The notes under the pieces: model-generated
What the model saw: the letters and a program-made list of their open reading frames with translations, nothing else
Databases searched by the model: none
Told to the model about the DNA's origin: nothing
Shown here: in pieces, positions 41,503 to 49,890 of the stretch
Numbering within the stretch: the first letter of the stretch is position 1
Layout: every line of letters begins with the position of its first letter
Assembly (NCBI GenBank): GCA_963805525.1
Contig: CAWDUT010000004.1
Span: forward strand, 310,001 to 374,000
DNA length: 64,000 nucleotides
From: DASQFQ01 sp963805525
Lineage (GTDB): Bacteria; Actinomycetota; Thermoleophilia; Solirubrobacterales; Solirubrobacteraceae
Reading direction: 5' to 3'
Made by a program: the position numbers and the translations under genes

Positions 41503-42987
41503 ATGCTGATCGTCGCCGCGCTCACTGCAGTCGGCGTGGCGCTGAGGCTCGCGGTCGCACACCAGTCCCTGTTCGCGGACGAGCTCTCGACGCGCTTCAT
41601 CGTGGCCGGCCACAGCCTCGCGGACGTGGTCTCGATCGTCCACACGGACGCGGAGATCACACCACCGCTCTACTTCGTCGCATCGTGGTTGACCACCCGC
41701 ATCGACCTCACGCCGGAGATGCTGCGCGCGCCGTCGCTGCTCGCCGGAGCGGCGGCGATCCCGCTCGTCTACGTCCTCGGCGTCCGCACCGTCGGCCGCC
41801 GGGCAGCGATCGTGGCCACCGCGCTGACAACGTTCTCGCCGTTCATGATCTACTATTCCGCCGAGGCGCGGGGCTACGCGCTGATGATCGTGCTCGTGCT
41901 GGGCGCCGCGCTCTCCCTGCTCACGGCGGTCGAGCGCGGCCGCGCCGGCTGGTGGGTGGCCTACGCCGGGTGTACGTGCGCCGCGGTCTACACGCACTAC
42001 ACCAGCGTGTTCCCGCTCGCGGGACTTCTTGCCTGGGCACTGTGGGCGCATCCCGAGGCCCGGCGGAGCACGCTCCTCGCCACGGCCACCGCGGCGGTCG
42101 CCTTCCTGCCGTGGCTCTCCGGTCTGAGGGTGGATCTGGACTCGCCGACGACCGACATCCTCTCCTTCCTACAGCCGTTCACCCGCGGCTTCGTGCAATC
42201 GAGCCTGGTCCACTGGGCGATCGGCTTCCCCTACCTCACGCCGGGCACGCGCGTCGGCGAGTTGCCCGGCGTGCCGGCGCTCGTCGCACTCGCGCTCGGG
42301 CTAGGCGCCGGCGTCGCGGCACTGCTCGGCAAGGCAGTCCGCGGACGCCTTCAGCCGCCAGACCGCGGTCTCGTGCTCGTGATCGTGCTCGCCGTCGCGG
42401 CCCCTGCCGGCGAGGCGCTCGTGAGCGCCGTCGGCTCGAACCTCTTCGGGACCCGCAACCTGGCGGCCTCCTGGCCGGCGTTCGCACTCTGCCTCGCAGC
42501 GCTCCTGGTCGCCGCAGGGCCGCGCCTCGGCATCGCCGCCGCGGCGCTGGTCATAGGCGGATTCGCGGTCGGCGGCATCAAGATGCTGGATCGGGACTTC
42601 TCGCGGCCGGACTCCGCCGGGGTGGTGGCGTTCGTCGACCAACGCGCGAGCGCGGGCGACGTCGTCGTGGATGGCGTCAGCCTCGCCCCCGGGGGCATTC
42701 CAACCGCGATCGACGTCGCCTTCGCCGGGCGCCGTCGCGTCTACCCCCTGGGACGCCCACGGGTCAGCTACGACCCGTTCCGGATCCTTGCGCCGCCGCC
42801 GGCGACCGCGGACGTGGTTCGGGCCGCCGCCGCCGCGTCGCCCGGCAGGCGGCTGTTCATGCTGCTGGCGCCGAAGGGGCCGCTGAGCGGCCAGGCGATC
42901 GCCGCCGTGCCCGCCGGTTATCGGCGCGTCGCGTCTCGCACCTTCGCCGGCCTCAACCGGATCGAGGTTCTCGTCTTCGCGCCCTAG
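41503..42987 (+). CDS. GT-C family (GT39/ArnT-like) glycosyltransferase
   Basis: 494 aa. Twelve or so membrane helices; the first external loop contains SLFADELSTRF with the Asp-Glu pair used by GT39/GT83 enzymes, and TDAEITPPLYF follows. YYSAEARGYALMIVLVLG (about 120-137) is another family hallmark. Uses polyprenyl-phosphate sugars on the outer face. Its stop overlaps that of the convergent PhyH gene by 4 bp. Confidence 0.83.
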   Translation: MLIVAALTAVGVALRLAVAHQSLFADELSTRFIVAGHSLADVVSIVHTDAEITPPLYFVASWLTTRIDLTPEMLRAPSLLAGAAAIPLVYVLGVRTVGRRAAIVATALTTFSPFMIYYSAEARGYALMIVLVLGAALSLLTAVERGRAGWWVAYAGCTCAAVYTHYTSVFPLAGLLAWALWAHPEARRSTLLATATAAVAFLPWLSGLRVDLDSPTTDILSFLQPFTRGFVQSSLVHWAIGFPYLTPGTRVGELPGVPALVALALGLGAGVAALLGKAVRGRLQPPDRGLVLVIVLAVAAPAGEALVSAVGSNLFGTRNLAASWPAFALCLAALLVAAGPRLGIAAAALVIGGFAVGGIKMLDRDFSRPDSAGVVAFVDQRASAGDVVVDGVSLAPGGIPTAIDVAFAGRRRVYPLGRPRVSYDPFRILAPPPATADVVRAAAAASPGRRLFMLLAPKGPLSGQAIAAVPAGYRRVASRTFAGLNRIEVLVFAP

Positions 42988-43997
42988 AGGGCGAGCGGCG
43001 CGTAGTCCGATGGGAACGCGGAGCCGGCGAAGAACCAGCTCTCGACCGCGAATCGCGGGTTCGGCATCGACGGGTCGGACCCGGTCTGGTGGAGGAACAT
43101 CTCGTCGAAGAACAGCGCGTCGCCCGGTTCGAAGATCGGCCGCAAGATCGCGAGATCGCCCGCCGCCTCGCGCGCTCTCGCGCGCGTCAGCTCGACGTCG
43201 AGCATCGCCTCGTGCTCGACGACGATCTCGTCGAGCCGACGCGGGACGAGGTCGAGTCCCGGCGCCTCGTCGCCGCAGCGCGAGAGCGAGAGCCAGAGGT
43301 TGAGCGCGCGCGCGTCACCCATGAAAGCCCCGTCCTGGTGCCACGCGCCGCCGACCGACGGGTCGGCCTTGCGCAGCGTGGTCTTGTGCACGGACAGCAG
43401 CGACGGCTCGCCGAGATAGCCCTCGACCAACCGCGGGAGGCCCGCTGCCTCGAACAGGTCGAGCAGGTTGCAGGCGAGCTTGGGGGAGTCGGCCGCGAGG
43501 ATGCCGCCGCCCTGCTTGACCCAGGGGCGGACCGCCACCTCGAACGGCGTCTCGGGCGCGAACTCCTCGTAGTAGCCGGCGGCCGGAGCACGGCCCGCGT
43601 CGAACGCAGCGCGCTCGGCGAACGCGCGGTCGATCTCCGCGGCCAGCTCGAGCGCGTCCTCGCGCCCGATGAGGCCGCGCACCAGCAGGCAGCCGTCGCG
43701 CAGGATGCCGGCGCGCAGCAGTTCCGGGGTCAGGTCGGCGGGCGCGATCTCGGGCAGCCCGTCGAACTCCGGCAGCCGGGCCGCGTCAGGCGACGGGTAC
43801 TCCGGCGCCCGCTCCGGCGCGTGCAGCAGGCGCACGCCCGCGAGGTGGCGCAGCCGGAGCAAGTGTCGCTCGGTCGCGCGGTCGGGGCGCGCACGATTCG
43901 CCTGCGTCAAGCGCCGGATCTCCTCGAAGAGACCCTCCGTGCTCGCGGGCACGGGTGCGGGCGGCTTGGCGACGGTCTTGCGTTTGAAGAGACCCAT
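42984..43997 (-). CDS. PhyH-type Fe(II)/2-oxoglutarate dioxygenase, copy 1
   Basis: 337 aa from ATG 43997. The iron facial triad appears as WHQDGAFMGD (His 220, Asp 222) and EMFLHQTGSDPSM (His 303), followed by NPRFAVESWFF with the 2-oxoglutarate-binding Arg. A 90-residue helical N-terminal region (LFEEIRRLTQANRARPDRAT) precedes RDGCLLVRGLIGRE. PhyH enzymes in glycan clusters hydroxylate sugars or lipids. A closely related copy lies at 48296-49288. Likely substrate: a glycan or its lipid carrier; inference. Confidence 0.83.
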   Translation of the reverse strand: MGLFKRKTVAKPPAPVPASTEGLFEEIRRLTQANRARPDRATERHLLRLRHLAGVRLLHAPERAPEYPSPDAARLPEFDGLPEIAPADLTPELLRAGILRDGCLLVRGLIGREDALELAAEIDRAFAERAAFDAGRAPAAGYYEEFAPETPFEVAVRPWVKQGGGILAADSPKLACNLLDLFEAAGLPRLVEGYLGEPSLLSVHKTTLRKADPSVGGAWHQDGAFMGDARALNLWLSLSRCGDEAPGLDLVPRRLDEIVVEHEAMLDVELTRARAREAAGDLAILRPIFEPGDALFFDEMFLHQTGSDPSMPNPRFAVESWFFAGSAFPSDYAPLAL

Positions 43998-44019
43998 TGT
44001 CGGCCGATCGTAGCCGGGC

Positions 44020-44709
44020 TCAGCCCGGCTTCGCGGCGAGCACGACATTGTGCGCGCCCAGCCAGCGGATGAGCGGCGTCCGCTCGACGCCACGCTCGAC
44101 CGCCGCCGCCGCGCGCAGCGCCGCGGGCGGCACGAAGTCCGGGACCAGGCCGAGTTGTGCCGAGAGCATGATCTCGGCGCCGCCGCTGCGGAGCCCGTCG
44201 AGGACCTCGCTCTCGGGAATCAGCCGCTCGGCCCCCGTGTCCTGGGGAACGCGCGCCATCAGGCTTCCCCAGTACGGGTTGCGCGGGTTGTGGTCCCAGA
44301 CGAGGATCCGGCCTCCGGGCCGCGTGACGCGGACCATCTCCGCGAGCGCCCGGCGCACCTCATCCGGATCGGCGATGTGGTGAAACGTCGCCACGCTGAG
44401 AACGAGGTCGAAGGCGTCGGCGTCGAACGGCAGCGCCGCGCCAGACCCTTCGACCGCGACGACCGCCGGCGTGCGCGCGCGGAGAATCGTGAGCATCCCC
44501 GGCGATGGGTCGACGCCGGTCATCGCGTAGCCAGCGTCCGCGAGGCGCGAGGCGAGCACGCCCGTGCCGCAGCCGACGTCGAGCGCTCTGCACGGCGGGC
44601 ACCGATCGAGGATGTACCGCACTCGCTTGTCCAGATAGTGCTCGACGACGTGGGGTGGCAGCGAGTCGTCGTAGACCGCCGCGATCTCGTCAAAGTGGGA
44701 GCTGCTCAT
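44020..44709 (-). CDS. Class I SAM-dependent methyltransferase
   Basis: 229 aa: HFDEIAAVYDDSLPPHVVEH opens in the style of UbiE/COQ5-like enzymes, RALDVGCGTGVLASRLADAG is motif I (about 41-60), GVDPSPGMLTILRA motif II and SVATFHHIADPDEV post-motif. No membrane segment. Starts inside the 3' end of the upstream GT2 gene (20 bp overlap), so it is probably coupled to it. Confidence 0.83.
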   Translation of the reverse strand: MSSSHFDEIAAVYDDSLPPHVVEHYLDKRVRYILDRCPPCRALDVGCGTGVLASRLADAGYAMTGVDPSPGMLTILRARTPAVVAVEGSGAALPFDADAFDLVLSVATFHHIADPDEVRRALAEMVRVTRPGGRILVWDHNPRNPYWGSLMARVPQDTGAERLIPESEVLDGLRSGGAEIMLSAQLGLVPDFVPPAALRAAAAVERGVERTPLIRWLGAHNVVLAAKPG

Positions 44710-45475
44710 GCGCCGTGCCGCCGGCCGCCGGGCGCGCGAGGGTGAACGCGGGTGGCCGCATCCGCTGGCGCGGGCTCCGGCGCCGGACCCTGAGGATCAG
44801 CTGCACCATGCGCAGCCCGACGCGGACGGCAACGAGGCGGTTGCCCGTGACGGAGGAGACTCCCACCCGCGGCAGGTAGTTGAGGGGCACCTCGACCATG
44901 CGCGCGCCCGAGTTGATCGCAAGCAGCATGATCTCGACACCGGCGTGGCTGCCCCCGACCGTCATGCTGCGCGCGACGTGCTGCGCGACCGGCCTACGCA
45001 GCACTCGATAGGTGCAGCCGACGTCGCTGAGATGGTTCGTGTTGAACAGCACCTCGATCAGCTTGGCCACCGCCCAGTTGCCCCAGCGCAGGAACCAGTC
45101 CATGTTCGCGTCGGTCCAGACCAGCTCGCGCGTGGTTCGCGTGCCGAGCACGACATCGCACTCGCCGCTGTAGACGAGCAGCTTGTGGATGTCGGCGGGC
45201 AGGAACGTGCCGTCCGGCTCCGAGATGACGACGAGCTCGCCGCGCGCTTCCTCCAGCCCGCGCCGGGTGGCGTGGCCGTAGCCCTGCCGAGGCTCGTGGA
45301 CGATCCGGGCCCGGGTGGCGGCGACCTCGTCCGCCGTGCCGGCCTGGGCGTTGTTGTCCACGACGACGACCTCGTCGACGACGCCGGTGCCGAAGAACCC
45401 GTCGATCACGGCACGGATCGAATCGCGCTCGGCGTAGGTCATGAGCACGACTGAGACTCGCTTGTCGTTCCACAT
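44690..45475 (-). CDS. GT2 glycosyltransferase (DPM1-like)
   Basis: 261 aa from ATG 45475 (MWNDKRVSVVLMTYAERDSI). Motifs VVVDNNAQAGTADEV (about 38-52), RQGYGHATRRGLEEARG (about 64) and VISEPDGTFLPAD (about 83-95, EPDGT metal motif), then DVGCTYRVLRR (about 150). A basic/Pro-rich C-terminus follows. Leads a two-gene unit with the methyltransferase. The 78 bp to the divergent plus-strand gene show no clear promoter. Confidence 0.84.
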   Translation of the reverse strand: MWNDKRVSVVLMTYAERDSIRAVIDGFFGTGVVDEVVVVDNNAQAGTADEVAATRARIVHEPRQGYGHATRRGLEEARGELVVISEPDGTFLPADIHKLLVYSGECDVVLGTRTTRELVWTDANMDWFLRWGNWAVAKLIEVLFNTNHLSDVGCTYRVLRRPVAQHVARSMTVGGSHAGVEIMLLAINSGARMVEVPLNYLPRVGVSSVTGNRLVAVRVGLRMVQLILRVRRRSPRQRMRPPAFTLARPAAGGTAHEQLPL

Positions 45476-45553
45476 TGTCTGTCTGCCTCTCGTGCCGGGC
45501 CCGGGTCCGGGGCCGCGGAATCCTAGGCAATTAGACTCGTCCGCCGCTGCACG

Positions 45554-46435
45554 ATGATCGCCTTCGGCTGCTCCATCACCAAGCCAGACCAGTTCCGCCG
45601 ATGCGCGGAGCCCGGGATCCGCCGCGCGGCGGACGGGGACTCCGTGCGCTACGCGCTTCCCGCCGTCGGCTCGATCGCTCGCAGTTACAACGCGTTGCTC
45701 GATCGCGCGATCGAGCGTGCCGACCTCGAGGCACTGGTTCTCGTTCACCAGGACGCGGAGATCGTCGATGCCGACCTGTGCGCCAAGGTCCGGGCGGCGC
45801 TCAGGGATCCCGATGTCGCGCTCGTCGGGTGCGCCGGGGCGCTCGACGTCCGGAGCATCGCCTGGTGGGAGGGGTCGGTGACGCTCGCCTCCTTCATCAA
45901 CCGCTATGAGGATCACGGCGGCGGCGACCTGGCCTCGTTCTCCTGGAGCCGAGAGGACGCGCCGCCGTGGACGCAGACGGGCGAGGTCGAGACGCTGGAC
46001 GGGTTCGTGCTCGTGCTGTCGCCCTGGGCCGTCCGCAGCGTCCGGTTCGACGAGTCGCTCAGCCGCTTTCACGGCTACGACCTCGACTACTGCCTCCAGG
46101 TCCGCGAGGCCGGCCGCAAGGTGATCACCGCTGACTTCCGCGCGATCCACCATCGTCAGATCGAGATGTTGCCGGACCCCGAGGAGTGGATCGAGGCACA
46201 CATCGCGGTGGCGGAGAAGTGGGACGGCCGGATGCCGCGCGTGGGCACGGCGCCGGGTAGCTGGCGCCAGCGCGCGCTGCGCGCCGAGGCCGACCGCGAC
46301 GCTGCCGGCGCGCTGGCGCACACGAAGGTGGTCGAGCTGGAGGCGCACGCCCGCGAGCTCCGGCGCGGCATCGCCGAGACGCGCGGTAGCCTGTCGTGGC
46401 GGCTGAGCGCGCCGCTCCGGCGGCTCGGCGCATGA
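45554..46435 (+). CDS. Glycosyltransferase-like protein (Glyco_tranf_2_5 type), copy 1
   Basis: 293 aa. MIAFGCSITKPDQFRRCAEP followed by SYNALLDRAIERADLEALVL and VHQDAEIVD is the layout of the Glyco_tranf_2_5 family, where the HxD-x-E segment acts as the metal motif. LSRFHGYDLDYCLQVREAGR (about 173-192) resembles the ED/Q-x-x-RW region of GT2. The C-terminal helix ends SLSWRLSAPLRRLG, a short tail seen on many glycan-cluster enzymes. ATGA overlap with a tandem paralogue. No ribosome site was seen before ATG 45554. Confidence 0.75.
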   Translation: MIAFGCSITKPDQFRRCAEPGIRRAADGDSVRYALPAVGSIARSYNALLDRAIERADLEALVLVHQDAEIVDADLCAKVRAALRDPDVALVGCAGALDVRSIAWWEGSVTLASFINRYEDHGGGDLASFSWSREDAPPWTQTGEVETLDGFVLVLSPWAVRSVRFDESLSRFHGYDLDYCLQVREAGRKVITADFRAIHHRQIEMLPDPEEWIEAHIAVAEKWDGRMPRVGTAPGSWRQRALRAEADRDAAGALAHTKVVELEAHARELRRGIAETRGSLSWRLSAPLRRLGA

Positions 46436-47316
46436 TCGCCTTCGGGTCCGTCCTCGCCGACGCGGAGGCGTACCGGCGCTTCGCCGAGCCCGGCATCCGC
46501 CGGGCCGCCGAGCCCGACTCCGCGATCCACGTGTTTGGCGCGGTCGGCAGCGTCTGCCGCGGAAACAACCTGTTGCTCGATGTCGCTGCCGCCCACGAGG
46601 ACCTCGAGGCGCTCGTGATCGTCGACGCGCGCACCGAGATCGCCGACCCGATGTTCTGCACCAGGCTCCGCGAGACGCTCCGCGACCCGGACGTGGCGCT
46701 GGCCGGGCCGGTCGGCGCCCGTGGCGTCTCGACCATCGCCTGGTGGCAGGGCGAGGTCAGCAGCGCACCGGTCGTGCACCGCTACTACGAGCACGGCGGC
46801 GGCGAGCGCGACGGCTACGCCTGGGCGCGGCCGGTCGCACCGCTCGGCGAGGTCGACGCGCTCTCCGGCTTCCTGCTCGTGCTCTCGCCGTGGGCGGTCC
46901 GGACGCTGCGCTTCGACGAGTCGCTGAGCACCGGTCACGGCCACGACGTCGACGTCTGCCTTCAGGCACGCGCGGCCGGCCGCAAAGTCGTCACCACCGG
47001 CCTACGCGCGGTCCACCACCGCTCGCTCGAGATGATCGAGGACATCGAGCTGTGGATCGAAGGCCACATCGACGTGGCTGAGAAGTGGGACGGCCGCTGG
47101 CCCGGCCGCGCCGCTGAGGAGACCGACTGGCAGCGCCGCGCCCGCCGCGCCGAGGCCGAGCGCGAGGCGGCGCGGACGGTCGCGTACTCGAGCGCGCTCC
47201 GGCTGGACGCGGAGGTGCTCATGCTCGAGCGCGAGCTGGCGGAGATGACGGACAGCCCGTCGTGGCGGCTCACCGCGCCGCTGCGGTGGCTGAACCGCGT
47301 CCGCCGCGGCGCCTAG
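46432..47316 (+). CDS. Glycosyltransferase-like protein (Glyco_tranf_2_5 type), copy 2
   Basis: 294 aa, tandem paralogue of the preceding gene with the same order of segments (MIAFGSVLADAEAYRRFAEP; LEALVIVDARTEIAD; LSTGHGHDVDVCLQARAAGR; SPSWRLTAPLRWL). At the metal motif copy 1 has VHQDAEI and copy 2 has VDARTEI, so His-x-Asp is lost and one Asp is shifted; GNNLL replaces SYNAL. It may have changed donor or be inactive. Tail-to-tail overlap of 4 bp with the next gene. Confidence 0.72.
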   Translation: MIAFGSVLADAEAYRRFAEPGIRRAAEPDSAIHVFGAVGSVCRGNNLLLDVAAAHEDLEALVIVDARTEIADPMFCTRLRETLRDPDVALAGPVGARGVSTIAWWQGEVSSAPVVHRYYEHGGGERDGYAWARPVAPLGEVDALSGFLLVLSPWAVRTLRFDESLSTGHGHDVDVCLQARAAGRKVVTTGLRAVHHRSLEMIEDIELWIEGHIDVAEKWDGRWPGRAAEETDWQRRARRAEAEREAARTVAYSSALRLDAEVLMLERELAEMTDSPSWRLTAPLRWLNRVRRGA

Positions 47317-48296
47317 TCCTCGTCGAGGACCCGCCGCACCTCCGCTCTGGAGACCACGGACTGCTCGGTGGCGACGCCCGCTCGCATGCGCATCAGCGAA
47401 AGCCGCTCGGCGACCGAGAACGCGCTCGACTTTAGTAGGCGCCGAAGCAGCGCCTCCTGGTCGGCCCGCCGCTCGCGCTCGCCCCACAACTCGTTCAGCG
47501 TCTGGTGCACCCGCGCGAGCTGGTGGACGCGGTTGGCCTCCAGCCGCTCGAGGATCGGGTTGCGGTCGAACGGGTCGAGGATCCGCGCGAGCTCGGCGGC
47601 GTACGGCGCGTCGTCGTGCCAGACGACGCCGAAGCCGAAGAACACCGGCACGACGACGAGCCGCACGCCCTCCCGGCTCGCCACGAAGTCCTCGGCGGCG
47701 GTGAGCACGCCGTTGCGCTCCCCGCCCTCGCGCTCGGCCGAGCGCGGGTAGGGCAGCCCGCCGGGGGCGATGCCCGGCTCGCCGGGGACGAGGCCGCCGC
47801 GGCTGCCCGCCTGCGGCAGCCGGAACTCCTCGGGGATCTGCTCGGCGTCGAAGTAGTCGTCGCGGCGCCCGTGCGGCCAGCAGACATCGTGGAAGAGCAC
47901 CAGCGGCAGCTCGGCGCCGGGCGCGCGCTCGCCGATCAGCCGCAGCTCCTCGAAGACCGTGAAGTAGTTGTGGTCGCCGTCGAGCACGACGGCGTCGGGC
48001 AGCTCCGGGAGCACCGGCAGGGCGGCAAGGCTGGTCTCCCGGATCAGGTCGAGCTCGGGGTGCTCCCCGGCGAGCTTGACGAGCCCGGGCTGCGGGGACG
48101 GGTCGACGGCCGCGACCCGCGCGCCCGCGCCCTGCGCCCACTCGACCAGCACCCGCGTGAGGTCGCCCGCGAACGCGCCGACCTCCACGATCGACCGCAC
48201 GCCGGCCGCGTCGAGGCACGGCAGCATCAGCTCCGCATGCTGCGCCATCGAGACGCCCCAGCGGTCCGGGTCGTTGAGGTAGGGATCGGTGGGCAC
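47313..48296 (-). CDS. SAM-dependent methyltransferase (Methyltransf_24-like)
   Basis: 327 aa from GTG 48296, which shares one base with the stop of the PhyH gene (TAGTG). The core has SIVEVGAFAGDLTRVLVEWA (motif I, about 36-55), VAAVDPSPQPG, and AVVLDGDHNYFTVFEELRLI (about 103-122) with LFHDVCWP, which is typical of cephalosporin-hydroxylase/Methyltransf_24 proteins. A helical C-terminus of 80 residues (RVHQLARVHQTLNELWGERE) may dimerise. Probably acts on glycan precursors with the co-transcribed PhyH enzyme. Confidence 0.8.
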   Translation of the reverse strand: MPTDPYLNDPDRWGVSMAQHAELMLPCLDAAGVRSIVEVGAFAGDLTRVLVEWAQGAGARVAAVDPSPQPGLVKLAGEHPELDLIRETSLAALPVLPELPDAVVLDGDHNYFTVFEELRLIGERAPGAELPLVLFHDVCWPHGRRDDYFDAEQIPEEFRLPQAGSRGGLVPGEPGIAPGGLPYPRSAEREGGERNGVLTAAEDFVASREGVRLVVVPVFFGFGVVWHDDAPYAAELARILDPFDRNPILERLEANRVHQLARVHQTLNELWGERERRADQEALLRRLLKSSAFSVAERLSLMRMRAGVATEQSVVSRAEVRRVLDED

Positions 48297-49288
48297 TAGA
48301 TGGCGACGGGCGCGAACTCGCCCGGGAAGGCCGAGCCGCCGAAGAACCAGTTCTCGATCGCGAAGCGCGGGTTGGGCATCGAGGGATCCGACGCGGTCTG
48401 GTGGAGGCATTTCTCGTCGAAGAACAAGGCGTCGCCCGGCTCGAACACCGGGCGGACGATGGCGACGTCGCCGGCCGCGGCCAGGGCCTTGGTGTGCGAC
48501 ACCTGGTAGCTGAGCACGGCCTCGTCGGTCCCGGTGGGGGCGAACTCCTCGAGCCGCCGCGGGACGATGTCCAGCCCCGGCGCGACGTCGCCGCAGCGCG
48601 ACAGCGCCAGCCACAGGTTGAGCGAGCGCACCTTGCCCATGAAGGCGCCGTCCTGGTGCCACGCGCCGCCGACGGTCGGCTCGGCCCTGCGCAGCGTCGT
48701 CTTCTCGACCGAGATGAGCGGCGGCTCGCCGAGGTAGCCGGCGACGAGCTCGATGACGCCCGCCGACTCGAACAGCTCGCGCATCTCGAAGCTCAGGAGC
48801 GGCGAGTCGATGGCGAGCACACCGCCGCCCTCCTTGATCCAGGGGCGGTTGTCGATCGGGTTGAAGCGCGGATCGGGCTCGAACTCCTCGTACCAGCCCG
48901 GCGCCGCCGCCTCGCCGCGCTCGCGCTCGCCGAACGAGCGCTCGATCGCGTCGGCGAACGCCTCCGCCGCCTCGCGCGGGACGAGGCCGCGCACGAGCAG
49001 GCAGCCGTCGCGGAGGATCCCGGCGCGCAGCAGCCCCGGATCGAGGTCGCCGGCCGCGATGTCCGGGAGGCCGTCGGCCTCGGGGAGGCGATCGGCAGCC
49101 GGCTCGGCGAACGCCGGATCGCGCGGTGCGCCGTCCATCAGGCGGAGGCCGGCGACGTGGCGGAGCCGCAGGACCTCGCGCTCGGTCTCGGGGTCGGCCG
49201 CCTCGCGGTTGCGCTCGGTGAGACGTGCGATCTCCTCGAGCAGCTCGTCGGCCGACTTCTCGCGGCGCCTCGGCTTCAGCCGGAACAT
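48296..49288 (-). CDS. PhyH-type Fe(II)/2-oxoglutarate dioxygenase, copy 2
   Basis: 330 aa from ATG 49288 (an in-frame TTG at 49297 is an alternative). Same plan as the copy at 42984-43997: helical N-terminus (LLEEIARLTERNREAADPET), RDGCLLVRGLVPRE, WHQDGAFMGKVRSLNLWLAL (His-x-Asp), DEKCLHQTASDPSM (second His) and PNPRFAIENWFFGGSAF. Identity between the two copies is high around the active site. The four-gene run acyltransferase-PhyH-methyltransferase with the methyltransferase at 49891 suggests consecutive sugar modifications. Confidence 0.83.
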   Translation of the reverse strand: MFRLKPRRREKSADELLEEIARLTERNREAADPETEREVLRLRHVAGLRLMDGAPRDPAFAEPAADRLPEADGLPDIAAGDLDPGLLRAGILRDGCLLVRGLVPREAAEAFADAIERSFGERERGEAAAPGWYEEFEPDPRFNPIDNRPWIKEGGGVLAIDSPLLSFEMRELFESAGVIELVAGYLGEPPLISVEKTTLRRAEPTVGGAWHQDGAFMGKVRSLNLWLALSRCGDVAPGLDIVPRRLEEFAPTGTDEAVLSYQVSHTKALAAAGDVAIVRPVFEPGDALFFDEKCLHQTASDPSMPNPRFAIENWFFGGSAFPGEFAPVAI

Positions 49289-49298
49289 GCGCAGCAAA

Positions 49299-49889
49299 CT
49301 AGCGGACGCGCGCGGGCGCCCCGACGACGGTCGCGCCCGCCGGGACGTCGTCCAGCACGACCGCGTTGGCGCCGATCGTGGCGCCCGCGCCGATCCGCAC
49401 CGGGCCGATCACCTTGGCCCCGGTGCCGATATTCACGCCCTGCTCGATCGTGGCGCCGCGGACGTCCCCGGCGCGCAGGCCGATGGTCACGAACGGGGCG
49501 ATCACGACGCCCTCGTGGATCTCGATCACGCCGTCGATCACGACCTGCCCGTGGATGAGGTAGACGCCGGGGGCGACGACGACGGGATCGCCGATCGAGA
49601 CCTGCCCGAACAGCATCGCGAGCCGGTGCGCGATCCGCGGCAGCAGCGGCACCCCGCGCCGCTGCAGGCTGGCCTTCAGGCGGTAGAGCGCCTGCGCGAG
49701 GTAGGCGTCGCTGACGAGCGCGAGGCGGAGCATCTGGCGGGCGGCGTCGGCGGTCGAGCCGAATTCGTGGCGCTCGCCGCGGAAGTGCGCGGTGATGCGC
49801 GCGTCCGCGAGCAGCGCCTCGCGCAGCGACGGGTGGCGCGCGCGCAGGTCGCGCCAGAACGCCTCGGTCTCCTCCGGCACCGGCGGCAC
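49299..49889 (-). CDS. Hexapeptide-repeat acyltransferase (serine-acetyltransferase-like)
   Basis: 196 aa from GTG 49889. Residues 1-90 are helical (TEAFWRDLRARHPSLREALL), as in CysE, and 95-196 form a left-handed beta-helix with hexapeptides (VVIDGVIEIHEGVVIAPFVT, IEQGVNIGTGAKVIGPVRIG, ATIGANAVVLDDV) ending PAGATVVGAPARV. The CysE catalytic His (DIHPGA-type) would be at YLIHGQVVID. May acetylate serine or, from context, a sugar; the ending is more like sugar O-acetyltransferases. Confidence 0.78.
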   Translation of the reverse strand: MPPVPEETEAFWRDLRARHPSLREALLADARITAHFRGERHEFGSTADAARQMLRLALVSDAYLAQALYRLKASLQRRGVPLLPRIAHRLAMLFGQVSIGDPVVVAPGVYLIHGQVVIDGVIEIHEGVVIAPFVTIGLRAGDVRGATIEQGVNIGTGAKVIGPVRIGAGATIGANAVVLDDVPAGATVVGAPARVR

Positions 49890-49890
49890 C

